A stretch of DNA of 59,042 nt. Origin: Nostoc sp. CHAB 5824. Lineage in GTDB: Bacteria > Cyanobacteriota > Cyanobacteriia > Cyanobacteriales > Nostocaceae. Below, in pieces: positions 32,945 through 42,681 of the stretch (position 1 is its first letter; each line of letters starts with the position of its first letter). The stretch lies in the NCBI RefSeq assembly GCF_020829665.1, contig NZ_JAIVFT010000029.1, positions 1 through 59,042 of the forward strand, read 5' to 3'. A program made the translations under genes and the position numbers. Under the pieces are notes generated by a model. The model did not search any database, had not been told where the DNA came from, and saw only the letters and a list, made by a program, of their open reading frames with translations.

Positions 32945-35008
32945 TCAATTTTTTTCTCTTTTCCCAGATTTAGGGCGGGTAGCTTTTGCTGGTGCTGACT
33001 TATTTTGTAGAATTGCAATTTCTCTCTGTGCATCTTGATAACTATCTTGTTCCCCTTGCTGTTGGAATAGTTTTGCAGCTTTTTTGAAATCTGCGATCGC
33101 TCCCTGTTTATTTTTTTGCTTGGTGCGAATCACGCCCCGGTTATAGTAGGCTAAGGCATTGTTAGCATTAATTGCGATCGCTCGTGAATAATCCTGATTT
33201 GCAGCTTTTTTATTTCCCAGTTCGAGATAGGCGTTACCACGGTTGTTGTAAGCTGCTACATCATTAGGATTTAGTTTCAGTGCTTCGGTGTAATCTTGAA
33301 TCGCGCCTTTGTAATCTCCGAAAGAAAAGCGGTGAATACCTCTATGGATGTAAGCTGCGCTAAATTTAGGATCAATCTGTAAAATAGTGTTGTAATCTTC
33401 AGTAGCTTCGAGTTTATCTCCTAGATCGCTGTAAACATCACCACGATTAAGATAGGCTTCTATGTATTTGGGATTGATGTTAATTGCGTCAGTGTAATCT
33501 TTGAGCGCTGCATATTTTTGTTTATTAATAGATTGAGTTAAAGCCCTTTGATAATAAGCTTTAGCATCACTAGGATTAATCTTAATTACTTTATCAAAAT
33601 CTTGGATTGCTTCAAGTCTTTGTCTGAGGCGACGGTGAAGAATTCCTCGCTGCAAGTAGGCTTCGGTAGACTGAGGCTTGAGAGCGATCGCTTTGCTAAA
33701 ATCTCCAATTGCTCCTTTATTATCCTTCAGTTGGGCACGGGCTAACCCCCGGCCATAGTAAGCATAAGCATCTTTAGAATTTAACTTAATTGCTTGGGTA
33801 TAGTCTGCGATCGCCTCTTTATACTTGCCTAATTCAGAAAAAGCAAATCCTCGGTCAAAATAAGCATTAGCATCTTGAGGATTGAGCAAAATAGCTTGGC
33901 TAGAGTCTGCTTGTGCTTGCTCGTAGTCTCCTAATCGATAATAAGCATCGCCTCGCCTATTATAAGCCAGAGCATTTCGCGGATCTAATCCAATAGCCTG
34001 ATTGAAATCTTCAACTGCTCCTTCATAGTTTCCTGCCTCATATTTATTGACTCCCTCTTGGTATAATGTCTGTTGAGCATCACTTACAGGTTTTAGCGAC
34101 CTTAATTGCCATGCTCCAACACCAAGTGCGATACAACCAGCTACTCCAGTCAAAACTAGTAATAATTTTTTCTGATGCTGTTTTCGCTGATCTTGCTCAA
34201 CATTTGTGCTCTTTTTCAGATCGTCTAAAACTTCGGTCGCATACTGGTAGCGCTTACGATAGTTAAAACGCACCATCCTATTAATAATTCTTACTAATTT
34301 ACTGTTAACTTTTAAATTTTTGTTACGCCAAACTATTTCACCTGTCAGCCGATTTTTCTGAGTTCGCAAATTAGAGATTTCGTTTGCAGATAAACCTAGA
34401 AGCGCTGCGATCGCAACGATACCTAAAGCATATATATCGCTGTTGTATTTGAGATTGCCGTTAACTTGTTCTATGGGCATATATTCCATATTGTCAACGG
34501 TATTATTGATGGCTTCATTAACAGTATCAAAATTAATCAAAACTAATTTTTTGTCTGATTCGCGGCGAATGATATTAGCTGGTTTAATATCCCGATGAAT
34601 CACGCCATAGCTATGTACAATCACCAAAAGTTCTAATATTTCTGATAAAAGACTAATTACTTGGTCTTCCCTCAGAGGTTGTCCTTGGATAATTTCGTCA
34701 GTTAAAGGATTACCAAGTATAAATTCTTGGACTATATAAAATTCTTCATTTTCTTCAAAGTAAGCAATTAGCTTTTGAATTTGCTCGTGTTTATGTCCTA
34801 GTTTTTCTAAAGTTGCTAACTTACTAGCAAACAAGCTGCGTAAGATTGTTAAAGTTTGAGCATTGCTACTAGGAGGACGTAACTGCTTTACTATAAATTG
34901 ACTACCAGGAAGATTAATATCTTCAACTAGATACGTTTTCCCCTTTTCACTATCATTGAGAACTTTTAGTGTTCGATAATGTCCATTTAGTAAATGACTA
35001 TTCATCAA
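32945..35008 (-). CDS. Ser/Thr kinase-like (probable pseudokinase) with TPR repeats
   Basis: 687 residues. The kinase domain (about 10-275) keeps the ATP Lys (FIVKQL, Lys41) and the catalytic loop HRDIKPANI (138-146), but the DFG motif is changed to NFD (LINFD, 158-161) and the activation segment lacks the usual GTPGYMPPEQ (here DNMEYMPIEQ). Loss of the metal-binding Asp suggests weak or no catalysis. One membrane helix (KLLLVLTGVAGCIALGVG, about 283-300) is followed by about nine TPR units (about 318-660), outside or beneath the membrane. It lies 251 bp upstream of the microviridin precursor on the same strand; a link to that cluster is unproven. Confidence 0.8.
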   Translation of the reverse strand: MMNSHLLNGHYRTLKVLNDSEKGKTYLVEDINLPGSQFIVKQLRPPSSNAQTLTILRSLFASKLATLEKLGHKHEQIQKLIAYFEENEEFYIVQEFILGNPLTDEIIQGQPLREDQVISLLSEILELLVIVHSYGVIHRDIKPANIIRRESDKKLVLINFDTVNEAINNTVDNMEYMPIEQVNGNLKYNSDIYALGIVAIAALLGLSANEISNLRTQKNRLTGEIVWRNKNLKVNSKLVRIINRMVRFNYRKRYQYATEVLDDLKKSTNVEQDQRKQHQKKLLLVLTGVAGCIALGVGAWQLRSLKPVSDAQQTLYQEGVNKYEAGNYEGAVEDFNQAIGLDPRNALAYNRRGDAYYRLGDYEQAQADSSQAILLNPQDANAYFDRGFAFSELGKYKEAIADYTQAIKLNSKDAYAYYGRGLARAQLKDNKGAIGDFSKAIALKPQSTEAYLQRGILHRRLRQRLEAIQDFDKVIKINPSDAKAYYQRALTQSINKQKYAALKDYTDAININPKYIEAYLNRGDVYSDLGDKLEATEDYNTILQIDPKFSAAYIHRGIHRFSFGDYKGAIQDYTEALKLNPNDVAAYNNRGNAYLELGNKKAANQDYSRAIAINANNALAYYNRGVIRTKQKNKQGAIADFKKAAKLFQQQGEQDSYQDAQREIAILQNKSAPAKATRPKSGKREKN

Positions 35009-35361
35009 TATAAATATAGTTTATAAATTGTTTGATTATAGCTTACGTGTTATTACTGTTGAGCTTTAGATATAAAGATTTATTTATTTGGCATTTATTA
35101 GTAGCAGGGAGATAAAGAATATCACCGCGTCGCACAGGAAGAGGGTGATATCAGCCAAAAGCCGGTCAAAAAACTTAATTTAGTTTGATGTAGTGAAAGC
35201 CGGATTTCGGGAATAGTAGCCATGATGGAACAATGGCATCCCAAAGATAGACAGTATATCGCATTGTCAGTCGAAACAATGGCATTGTTAGCCGATGTAT
35301 CAATAATACAAGGAAAAAATAGTTCCTCTATCCCGTGAATAGAAAGAGTTAGAGTCAGATT
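35009..35361. other. intergenic, no gene recognised
   Basis: 353 bases between the lysC stop and the kinase-TPR start. It contains scattered short direct repeats (for example CAATGGCAT at 35232 and 35278), but no supported gene, RNA or terminator. Confidence 0.35.
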
Positions 35362-37269
35362 TTATGCTGGGACGACAAATTTTTCACTACCAGCCAGTCC
35401 AAAAGCAGCATGAATGACTTGCAAAGCTTTAATACCTTGCTCTTGTGCCACGACACAACTAATTTTAATTTCTGAGGTGGCAATCATTTGAATATTAATT
35501 TGGTGTTGAGCTAGCGCTTCAAACATTTTAGCGGCTACACCTGGTTGTCCTACCATACCTGCACCCACAATACTTACTTTAGCGATCGCACTATCTAAAA
35601 CAACTTCACCCCATCCTAATTCTGCTGCTACTTGGATAAGCATTTCTTTTGCATTTTCCCCGTCTATCTGCGAGACTGTAAAGGCAATATCTCGCCTGGG
35701 AACACCATCAATCACCCGGCAACGCTGAGATTGGATAATCATGTCAACGCTGATATTATGTTGTGCTAATAATCCAAACAGCTTCGCCGCCATCCCCGGC
35801 CGATCTGGCAATTGGCGAATAGCAAGACGCGCTTGGTTCAAATCCAGGGCAACACCACGAACCGGAGAAGATAAGGGAGTGCAGAGTGAGGGAGTTAAAA
35901 GAATTAATTTATCTTTCCCTGCTTCCCCTGCCTCCCCTGCTTCCCCTGCCTCCCCTGCTCCCCCTGCTCCCCCTGCTCCCCCTGCTCCCCCTACTCCCTG
36001 CTCCCCTGCCTCTATCTCAAAGGCGCTGCAAAGTGCGTTGACGGCGCGATCGCATTGGGCTGCATCGACTACGCAACTTACTTTCACTTCGCTAGTGGAA
36101 ATCATCTGGATGTTCACGCCTGCTTCTGCCAAGGTGGTGAACATCTTTGCAGCTACGCCAGGACGTCCAATCATTCCCGCGCCTGCAATACTGACTTTGG
36201 CAATGTTATGTTCTACCATTACCTCGGCTTCGTTAGATTTGGGGTTAGATTGACTCCTCAGGGCTGGGGCGATCGCTGCTGCGACTGCTTCTGCCCGTTT
36301 TAATATTGGGGTGGTGACAGTAAAGGCAATGTCATTACTGTTACCTTCATGAACTGATTGAATAATCAAATCTACGTCTACTTTTTGCCGAGAAATTTCG
36401 CCAAATAACCTTGCTGCTACGCCTGGTTTATCGGGTACGCGCAACAAAGCAACCTTAGCTTGGTTAGTGTCAAATTCTACAGCATCCACCGGACGGGCAA
36501 TTTCTAGATTGATTAGCGATCGCCCTTGGGGTTTGGCTGATGTTACCCAAGTACCGGGGGCATCTGTCCAGCTAGACCTAACTACAAGGGGAACACCATA
36601 GTTGCGAGCAATTTCTACAGCGCGGGGATGCAGCACTTTTGCGCCTAAGCTAGCTAGTTCCAACATTTCATCGCAGGTGATAGCATCCATCAACTGGGCT
36701 TCAGCAACTAAGCGGGGGTCTGTAGTTAAAATCCCTGGAACGTCTGTATAAATTTCACAAAAATTTGCTCGTAATGCGGCTGCGATCGCCACCGCCGAAG
36801 TGTCAGAACCACCACGCCCCAAAGTTGTAATTTCCATCTCTCCAGCGCTGGATGTCCCTTGAAAACCAGCTACTACAACTACTTTACCTGCATTTATATG
36901 ACGAGTTAGGCGACTAGTTTCAATATGCAAAATCCGAGCACGGCTGTGTTCGGCTTCGGTAACAATTCCTACTTGAGTGCCAGTCATGGAAATTGCTGGT
37001 TGTCCGAGTTCCTGCAAAGCCATAGTAAGTAAGGCGATGGTGACTTGTTCCCCAGTGGAAAGCAGCATATCCATTTCCCGGCGGTTAGGATTTGGAGAAA
37101 TTTCATTAGCGAGTTTGACGAGTCCATCGGTGGTTTTGCCCATTGCCGAAACCACTACAACAAGCGAGTTCCCAGCTTTAACGGTATTGTAAACTCGTTG
37201 TGCAACAGCTTGAATACGTTCGACTGAACCGACAGATGTACCACCGTATTTCTGAACTATGAGCGCCAT
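35362..37269 (-). CDS. lysC: aspartokinase with four ACT domains
   Basis: 635 residues. The kinase domain starts VQKYGGTSVGSVERIQ, with TTLGRGGSDTSAVAIA and YTDVPGILTTDPR. Two pairs of ACT domains follow, as is usual in cyanobacteria (VALLRVPDKPGVAARLFGEI, SIAGAGMIGRPGVAAKMF, then ARLAIRQLPDRPGMAAKLFG and SIVGAGMVGQPGVAAKMFEAL). It phosphorylates aspartate for Lys, Thr, Met and Ile synthesis, with feedback control through the ACT domains. Between the two ACT pairs is an unusual insert of about 50 residues (about 420-470), beginning with a Gly/Ala/Glu repeat encoded by a 9-bp tandem array. The gene is otherwise intact. Confidence 0.93.
   Translation of the reverse strand: MALIVQKYGGTSVGSVERIQAVAQRVYNTVKAGNSLVVVVSAMGKTTDGLVKLANEISPNPNRREMDMLLSTGEQVTIALLTMALQELGQPAISMTGTQVGIVTEAEHSRARILHIETSRLTRHINAGKVVVVAGFQGTSSAGEMEITTLGRGGSDTSAVAIAAALRANFCEIYTDVPGILTTDPRLVAEAQLMDAITCDEMLELASLGAKVLHPRAVEIARNYGVPLVVRSSWTDAPGTWVTSAKPQGRSLINLEIARPVDAVEFDTNQAKVALLRVPDKPGVAARLFGEISRQKVDVDLIIQSVHEGNSNDIAFTVTTPILKRAEAVAAAIAPALRSQSNPKSNEAEVMVEHNIAKVSIAGAGMIGRPGVAAKMFTTLAEAGVNIQMISTSEVKVSCVVDAAQCDRAVNALCSAFEIEAGEQGVGGAGGAGGAGGAGEAGEAGEAGEAGKDKLILLTPSLCTPLSSPVRGVALDLNQARLAIRQLPDRPGMAAKLFGLLAQHNISVDMIIQSQRCRVIDGVPRRDIAFTVSQIDGENAKEMLIQVAAELGWGEVVLDSAIAKVSIVGAGMVGQPGVAAKMFEALAQHQINIQMIATSEIKISCVVAQEQGIKALQVIHAAFGLAGSEKFVVPA
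35917..36010 (-). repeat. 9-bp tandem repeat inside lysC
   Basis: About ten copies of a CCCCTGCTC / CCCCTGCCT unit. In the lysC frame they encode GGA and GEA triplets (residues about 420-450) between ACT domains 2 and 3. Similar C-rich repeats are usually found between genes in Nostoc. Confidence 0.85.
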
Positions 37270-37484
37270 AACTTTTATGCAATTCCCTTGTGTCTGCTTT
37301 GATCAATACCCCCGCCGGGTTAGGAAGCCTTGAAGACTTATCAGTTATATAGTTTACTAAATATCGCGCATAATGCCCCATCTAATCTTCAGCCTTATGC
37401 ACGAAAACTTTAGTTATGACAGTTGTGGCGATTGCTGCAAGTCTTCAATCGAGCATTTGCATGTTTATCGGCTATGGCTAAAGA

Positions 37485-38063
37485 TTATTCAAAAACTACA
37501 TCTTCGTAAAGTGCTGCTATTGTTTCCTCAAAATCCACGCTGTTGAGTCGAAATGATTTATGTTCTGCTGTGTAGGATTGCAAAACCCACAACCCTTGCT
37601 CACTGCGTCGAAAACACTCGACTCGCTGACGTTTTGTATTAATTAAAACATATTCTTGCAGACTTTCTAGCGTTTGATAATCGGCGAATTTGTCGCCCCG
37701 GTCAAAGGCTTCAGTAGAATCAGATAAAACTTCGACAATTAAACAGGGAAATCTTTTATAAGCTGGCGTTTCTTGATCTCGTTGGTCGCAAGTAACCATA
37801 ACATCGGGATAATAAAAGCGATTTAGAGATTCAATTCTGGCTTTCATGTCAACGATATAAACACGACAACCAGAGCCGCGTACATGATTACGGAGTAGAG
37901 CGAACAGGTTCCCAGCAATAGTAACGTGTGGGTCAAGCGCTCCAGCCATTGCGTAGATGTAGCCATCGATGTATTCATGTTTGATAGAGTTTTGTTCCTC
38001 TATTTGGAGGTACTCTTCAACAGTAAGATAGTTTTGTTGGGGTGAGGCGATCATATTTGACAC
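37485..38063 (-). CDS. Uma2 family (DUF820) putative nuclease
   Basis: 192 residues. The Uma2 pattern is clear: YLTVEEYLQIEEQN at the start, IKHEYIDGYIYAMAGAL, YYPDVMVTCDQ, then FPCLIVEVLSDSTEAFDRGD with KFADYQTLESLQEYVLI. The Asp in PDV, Glu in VEV and Lys of KFADY fit a PD-(D/E)xK nuclease core. The family is hugely expanded in cyanobacteria and its role is unknown. The start is GTG at 38063 or ATG at 38054. It is divergent from the FadL-type gene. Confidence 0.85.
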   Translation of the reverse strand: MSNMIASPQQNYLTVEEYLQIEEQNSIKHEYIDGYIYAMAGALDPHVTIAGNLFALLRNHVRGSGCRVYIVDMKARIESLNRFYYPDVMVTCDQRDQETPAYKRFPCLIVEVLSDSTEAFDRGDKFADYQTLESLQEYVLINTKRQRVECFRRSEQGLWVLQSYTAEHKSFRLNSVDFEETIAALYEDVVFE

Positions 38064-38160
38064 TTCAAAGTTTAAGCGATACTGATTTCTAGGGTAGCGT
38101 TTGCTGTTGATTAAAAGCTCAAAAAAAGTTTATTCTACTAGACAAAATATAAAATTCCAA

Positions 38161-39492
38161 ATGCATAAATTGAAGCAATTGCGGGTGAAATTGTCCTTAA
38201 CACCAATATTGGTAGCGCTGACAGTAAACAGTACAGCCAGCGTTGCATTTGCTGGAGGATTTGCCCTAAACGAACAGAGTGTCCAGGGTTTGGGAAATGC
38301 TTTTGCAGGAAGTGCAGCCACTGCTGATGATGCCAGCACAATTTTCTTTAACCCGGCAGGCTTGACTCGCTTACGAGATAATTCCTTTTTTGGAGCTTCT
38401 TATGTCATTTTCCCGACAATCATTTTTCAAAACCAGGGTTCTAACGTAGCAACAGGGGTTCCATTGTCAGGTGGTAATGGTGGAGAAGCAGGCGTTGATA
38501 TTATTGTGCCAAACCTGTATGCTGCTTGGAGCGTTTCCGATCGCGTGAAACTGGGTATTGGTATTAACGTTCCTTTTGGATTATCTAGCAAATACGATAG
38601 TAACTGGGTTGGGCGTTACCAGGCAGTCGAGTCTAAACTCACTACTATTAATATTAATCCCACTGTGGCAGCCAAGTTGAGTGATAACTTGTCTGTTGGT
38701 GCGGGTCTTAATATACAATATGCCGAGACAACGCTCTCGAATGCGATTAACTTTGGTTTAATTGGGCAAAGTGTTGGTTTACCTACCCAATCCCAACAGG
38801 CAGATGGTTTTGTCAAAGTCTCAGGCTCCGATTGGAGTGTGGGGTACAACTTGGGAGTGATGTACGAACCATCCAAAACTACCCGAATTGGTTTGAGTTA
38901 TCGATCGCCAATTACTCAAGACATTCGGGGAAATGCTGACTTTACAGTACCTGCAAGCGCTAGAGCATTAACTGCTAGGGGACAATTTACAGACACAGGA
39001 GCCAGCGCCGTCTTAAACTTGCCCGATACCTTATCACTTGCTGTATATCAAAAACTTAACCCGCGTTTAGCAATTGTCGGTGATGTAACTTGGACAAACT
39101 GGAGCCGCTTTAAAGAACTGCGAGTTAAATTTGACAATCCAGTTCAAGCAGATACCGTACAGCCGGAGAATTGGAATGATACTTACCGTTTTGGAGTTGG
39201 GGCCAATTATGCTGTGAGCGATCGCTTAACACTGCGAACGGGTATCACTTTCGATCCTAGCCCTGTTAGTGAAGAGTTTAATACCCCTCGCTTACCCGGT
39301 GGCGATCGCACTTTGCTTGGATTCGGTGCTAGCTATCGTCCTTCCAAGTCATTCAATTTCGACATTGGTTATACCCACGTATTTGTAAACGATAGCTACA
39401 TTAACCAGTCAAGTACTACAGCAGGTACGCTCAAAGGTAATTTTGAAGGTGGTGTGGATATCGTTGGATTACAAGTAAGCTGGCAATTTTAA
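38161..39492 (+). CDS. FadL/OmpP1/TodX-family outer-membrane transporter
   Basis: 443 residues from ATG at 38161, which starts a signal peptide ending near ASVAFAGGFALNE. The mature N-terminus GFALNEQSVQGLGNAFAGSA, then DASTIFFNPAGLTRL, is the FadL hatch signature. A beta-barrel of about 14 strands follows and ends VDIVGLQVSWQF, with terminal Phe. FadL proteins carry long-chain fatty acids or hydrophobic compounds across the outer membrane. They are common in proteobacteria and less so in cyanobacteria, so transfer is possible. An upstream in-frame start at 38101 lacks a signal peptide and is rejected. Confidence 0.88.
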   Translation: MHKLKQLRVKLSLTPILVALTVNSTASVAFAGGFALNEQSVQGLGNAFAGSAATADDASTIFFNPAGLTRLRDNSFFGASYVIFPTIIFQNQGSNVATGVPLSGGNGGEAGVDIIVPNLYAAWSVSDRVKLGIGINVPFGLSSKYDSNWVGRYQAVESKLTTININPTVAAKLSDNLSVGAGLNIQYAETTLSNAINFGLIGQSVGLPTQSQQADGFVKVSGSDWSVGYNLGVMYEPSKTTRIGLSYRSPITQDIRGNADFTVPASARALTARGQFTDTGASAVLNLPDTLSLAVYQKLNPRLAIVGDVTWTNWSRFKELRVKFDNPVQADTVQPENWNDTYRFGVGANYAVSDRLTLRTGITFDPSPVSEEFNTPRLPGGDRTLLGFGASYRPSKSFNFDIGYTHVFVNDSYINQSSTTAGTLKGNFEGGVDIVGLQVSWQF

Positions 39493-39865
39493 CTAAAATC
39501 AACTCTTTCTTACTTTGCGGTAATGGACAATTATACCCACACCGCCTTTTTGTGCCGTTTGGACGCACACTTCAATCCTATGTATTAGATAGGGGCGACA
39601 GGTGCGGTATAGTCATTATTTTTTTAGCGATGTTTTTATAAGCTATTAGTAACTAGATATCTGTCAACTACCTTGAGTCAGTTTTTATTTTTATGACTCT
39701 AAAGGTCGAGTGTGGTATTAGTCGTATGCTGAATACAACAAATAACATAGAAATTTCATAATTAACAATAAATTACCGCAAATTTAAAGATGACTTTAAA
39801 AATCATTTAATAGATATATTTTGTGAGAAAGTTAATACAAACGTATATTCACTGATTTCAAATTC
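39493..39865. other. intergenic, no gene recognised
   Basis: 373 AT-rich bases with runs such as TTATTTTTTTAGCG near 39620. No gene, clear terminator or repeat was identified. Confidence 0.35.
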
Positions 39866-40348
39866 ATGGATTCTTTATCTATCAATTCCTTACTTGAAGA
39901 GTTGAAAAACCCCGATGCCACAGTCCGCGAAAAAGCAACCAGAAAAATCTGGCGGATTTGGTTTCAGCAAAAGGGAATCTATGGCCTGGAAATAATTGAT
40001 CGCAGTCAAAAGTTACTGGATGCAGGTGAAATTGCTGAAGCCGAAACAGCTCTGACAGCGCTAATCAAAGACCAGCCAGATTTTGCCGAAGCTTGGAATC
40101 GCCGTGCTTTTCTTTATTACAGTATTGGAGATTATCAAAAATCTCTGGCAGATTGTCAGATGGTTGTGCAGATAAATCCGATACATTTTGGGGCGCTTCA
40201 CGGTATGGGTTTGTGTTATGCGGCACTAGGAGAATATGGTGAAGCCATCAAAGCTTTTAAAGGTGCTTTAGAAATACAGCCTTATTCGCTAGTGAATCAA
40301 AAGTTGATTCTAGAATGTACATTTAGATTCAGCTACAACGGCAAATAG
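39866..40348 (+). CDS. TPR-repeat protein
   Basis: 160 residues with about three tetratricopeptide units (about 55-150): LLDAGEIAEAETALTALIKD, WNRRAFLYYSIGDYQKSLAD and GMGLCYAALGEYGEAIKAFK. It is soluble, with no signal peptide. The N-terminal part (LKNPDATVREKATRKIWRIWF) is HEAT-like. Probably an adaptor for protein contacts; partner unknown. It lies 21 bp before the dead substrate-binding gene, which is probably coincidental. Confidence 0.75.
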   Translation: MDSLSINSLLEELKNPDATVREKATRKIWRIWFQQKGIYGLEIIDRSQKLLDAGEIAEAETALTALIKDQPDFAEAWNRRAFLYYSIGDYQKSLADCQMVVQINPIHFGALHGMGLCYAALGEYGEAIKAFKGALEIQPYSLVNQKLILECTFRFSYNGK

Positions 40349-40369
40349 AAGAGAGCATCATACTGTTTT

Positions 40370-40860
40370 ATGAATCCGTCATCACCCTCATCAACAGCAG
40401 TTCCTCGCCTTAGCTGCCGCAATTTTATTCAATATTGTTCTATCTGGATTGGTAGTAGCTTCATTGCTGGTTGTACTAACAGCAACCAACCGCCAACTAG
40501 CAATTCTCGGTTGGATAAAGTTACATTTGGCACAAACTGGATAGCGCAAGCAGAACACGGCGGATTTTACCAGGCGGTCGCAACTGGTATTTACAAAGAC
40601 TACGGTTTAGATGTAACTATCAAAATGGGTGGCCCGCAGGTTCCTAGTGGGACTCAATTGTTGATGGGGGGTGCGGTAGATTTCTTCATGGGTTATGGCA
40701 TGGATGCCGTGAATACCATAGCACAAGGTATTCCCAAAATCATAGTTGCACAATTTTCCAGAAAGACCCCTGGTGTCTTATTGCACATCCCAACCCAGCA
40801 ATTAAAACCCTTGCCGACCTCATTATAAATCCAACGTTAACTACAAGGAAGTATACACCT
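40370..40860 (+). pseudogene. NMT1/THI5-like ABC substrate-binding protein, truncated and frameshifted
   Basis: A lipoprotein-type start (SFIAGCTNSNQ) leads to VTFGTNWIAQAEHGGFYQAV, GIYKDYGLDVTIKMGGPQ and VDFFMGYGMDAVN, the N-terminal lobe of a THI5/NMT1-type binding protein (pyrimidine, riboflavin or sulfonate uptake). Near 40775 the frame shifts: the alternate frame continues LIAHPNPAIKTLADLIIN, which fits the family. A stop ends the original frame at 40828, and the C-terminal two thirds are missing. Confidence 0.75.
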
Positions 40861-41061
40861 TGCAATTTGTAAATAAAGGGGTAGGCTATTACAAGAAGTA
40901 AGCGATCGCTTGATATTCTCCAGAGGAATATTTACTTAACATCTACTCAAAGAAATTTTATTAATACTTTCTACGGCTGTAGGCTGGAACTGATAATTAG
41001 GTTAACTATCAAATATCTTTTCTATATTGTCTGATACAGTCGAATTTTAATGTACGAATGA

Positions 41062-41350
41062 ATGAGTAAACATCCCGTTATAACAGTCGATCAGATTAGC
41101 AAGTCTATACTAATGGCACTGTTGCCCTGCAAGACTTGAATTTAGCAATTCCAGAGTCGCAATTTTTCAGTTTAGTTGGGCCCTTAGGGTGCGGTAAAAG
41201 TACAGTCCTGCGGCTGATTGCCGGATTGGGGCGCGTAAGTTCTGTTAGTATTGATTGGGGTATAATTCAGCAAGCAAAGTGGCTTTTGTTCTCCAAGATG
41301 CCGCACTCATGCTTTGGGTAAACGTCAGGGACAGTTTCGCACCGCATCAG
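41062..41350 (+). pseudogene. ABC transporter ATPase remnant
   Basis: From ATG at 41062, MSKHPVITVDQISKS reads well, then a two-base loss shifts the frame. The correct sequence resumes as NGTVALQDLNLAIPESQFFS with Walker A GPLGCGKST and LRLIAGLG. A second shift near 41278 precedes KVAFVLQDAALML (Q-loop region). Nothing beyond VNVRD remains. Together with the remnant at 40370 this is a decayed SsuB/TauB/ThiZ-type transporter; its permease gene is gone. Confidence 0.8.
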
Positions 41351-41361
41351 TAATATTGCAA

Positions 41362-42591
41362 CTATTTTATGTTTAAAAAAGAAAATTTACCATTCACACC
41401 GTTTGATTCCATCTTGAGTTGTGCAACGTAAAACTCTTTTTGAATTACATCACCTACTGGTGTAAAAGCAATTTCACCGAGAGGAGTTTGAAATTTTTTT
41501 GTTAGTAACTCTTTATTCAGTTCTGTACGCAATTGTGGTAGTCTCAATTTGTTAATGTTGGTTTTTTTATCTAAAGATTGAAGAGCTTCTACATATACCT
41601 GTAAAGCAGCAAAAGCTTGAGCACTTACTTGGGGTGGTTCTCTATGATATTGTTCAAGGTAGGCTTTGCGAAATGCAGTGTTAATTTCACTGGCATAGAT
41701 AGGGCTATAAGCTTGAGCCACAATCACGCCATCACAAAGCGCTCTGCACACAGAAAATATATGGGATGTGTTAAAACCATTGCCACCAACAATTATTCCT
41801 TTATAACCAAGTTCTCGTAATTGTTTAACTAAGTTACCTCCATCTACAGCTAACCCAGATATAATTACTAAATCTGGTTTTAAATTAATAGCATCGCTGG
41901 CTTGAGCTTGAAAGTCGGTATCTGTAGTTTGAAACTTTTGGACTGTGACTAAATCTAATCCTAAATTTGTAACTGTTTTCTGAAATATTTCTGTTTCTGA
42001 CTTATTAAAAGCATCATTTTGAGCGTAGAATACAGCTACTCTTTTGATTTGAGGATTTTGTTTGAGTGCAGCTTTTACTGAATAAGGAGCGACAACAGCA
42101 ACAGATGAAGAAACACGAGCCACATAATCACCAATTTCGGGAATACCTTTAGCAGTATTTGATGCTCCAATAACTGGGACTTGATTGCGTTCTGCTACGG
42201 GATCAGCGCTAAAAGCTTGTTGTGATAGGGTAGGGCCAACAATGCCAACAACTTTATCTTTATTAATTAAAGTTTGAAAAGCATTAATGGCTCCAACTTC
42301 ATCGCTACCAGTATCTTGATAGATTAATTTAATTGGTCTACCATTGATACCTCCTTTGTTATTAAAATACTTTTCAGCAATTTTCACTCCATCAGTTCCC
42401 TCTTGACCAAGTAATGCTACATTGCTCGTTTGTGCAAAGGCGATCCCAATAGGAATAGCATTAACTGCATTTGTTGTCGCTGTTGGATTATTTGTAGAAT
42501 TTGCATTATTACTACCAATTTTACCACAAGCTACCAGCAGCATAGAGCATGTAAATAGTAAGAAAGTTTGATGTGTAAGTGCTTTTTTCAT
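41362..42591 (-). CDS. branched-chain/neutral amino-acid ABC substrate-binding lipoprotein (LivK/NatB-like)
   Basis: 409 residues. The lipoprotein signal ends SMLLVACGK. The fold type I binding protein has IPIGIAFAQTSNVALLGQEG, DGVKIAEKYFNNKGGINGRP, KLIYQDTGSDEV and VVGIVGPTLSQQA. It resembles NatB, the periplasmic component of the neutral amino-acid permease of Anabaena. No permease or ATPase genes are adjacent, so it either works with an uptake system encoded elsewhere or acts as a sensor. Ligand not readable. Confidence 0.8.
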   Translation of the reverse strand: MKKALTHQTFLLFTCSMLLVACGKIGSNNANSTNNPTATTNAVNAIPIGIAFAQTSNVALLGQEGTDGVKIAEKYFNNKGGINGRPIKLIYQDTGSDEVGAINAFQTLINKDKVVGIVGPTLSQQAFSADPVAERNQVPVIGASNTAKGIPEIGDYVARVSSSVAVVAPYSVKAALKQNPQIKRVAVFYAQNDAFNKSETEIFQKTVTNLGLDLVTVQKFQTTDTDFQAQASDAINLKPDLVIISGLAVDGGNLVKQLRELGYKGIIVGGNGFNTSHIFSVCRALCDGVIVAQAYSPIYASEINTAFRKAYLEQYHREPPQVSAQAFAALQVYVEALQSLDKKTNINKLRLPQLRTELNKELLTKKFQTPLGEIAFTPVGDVIQKEFYVAQLKMESNGVNGKFSFLNIK

Positions 42592-42681
42592 AGATGCGTG
42601 ACCATGATGTTTGTTAAAACAATACTGAATTGTAGTGTATTACATTCAATAGTGATATCGCTAGAGTTTTAACATGTAACT

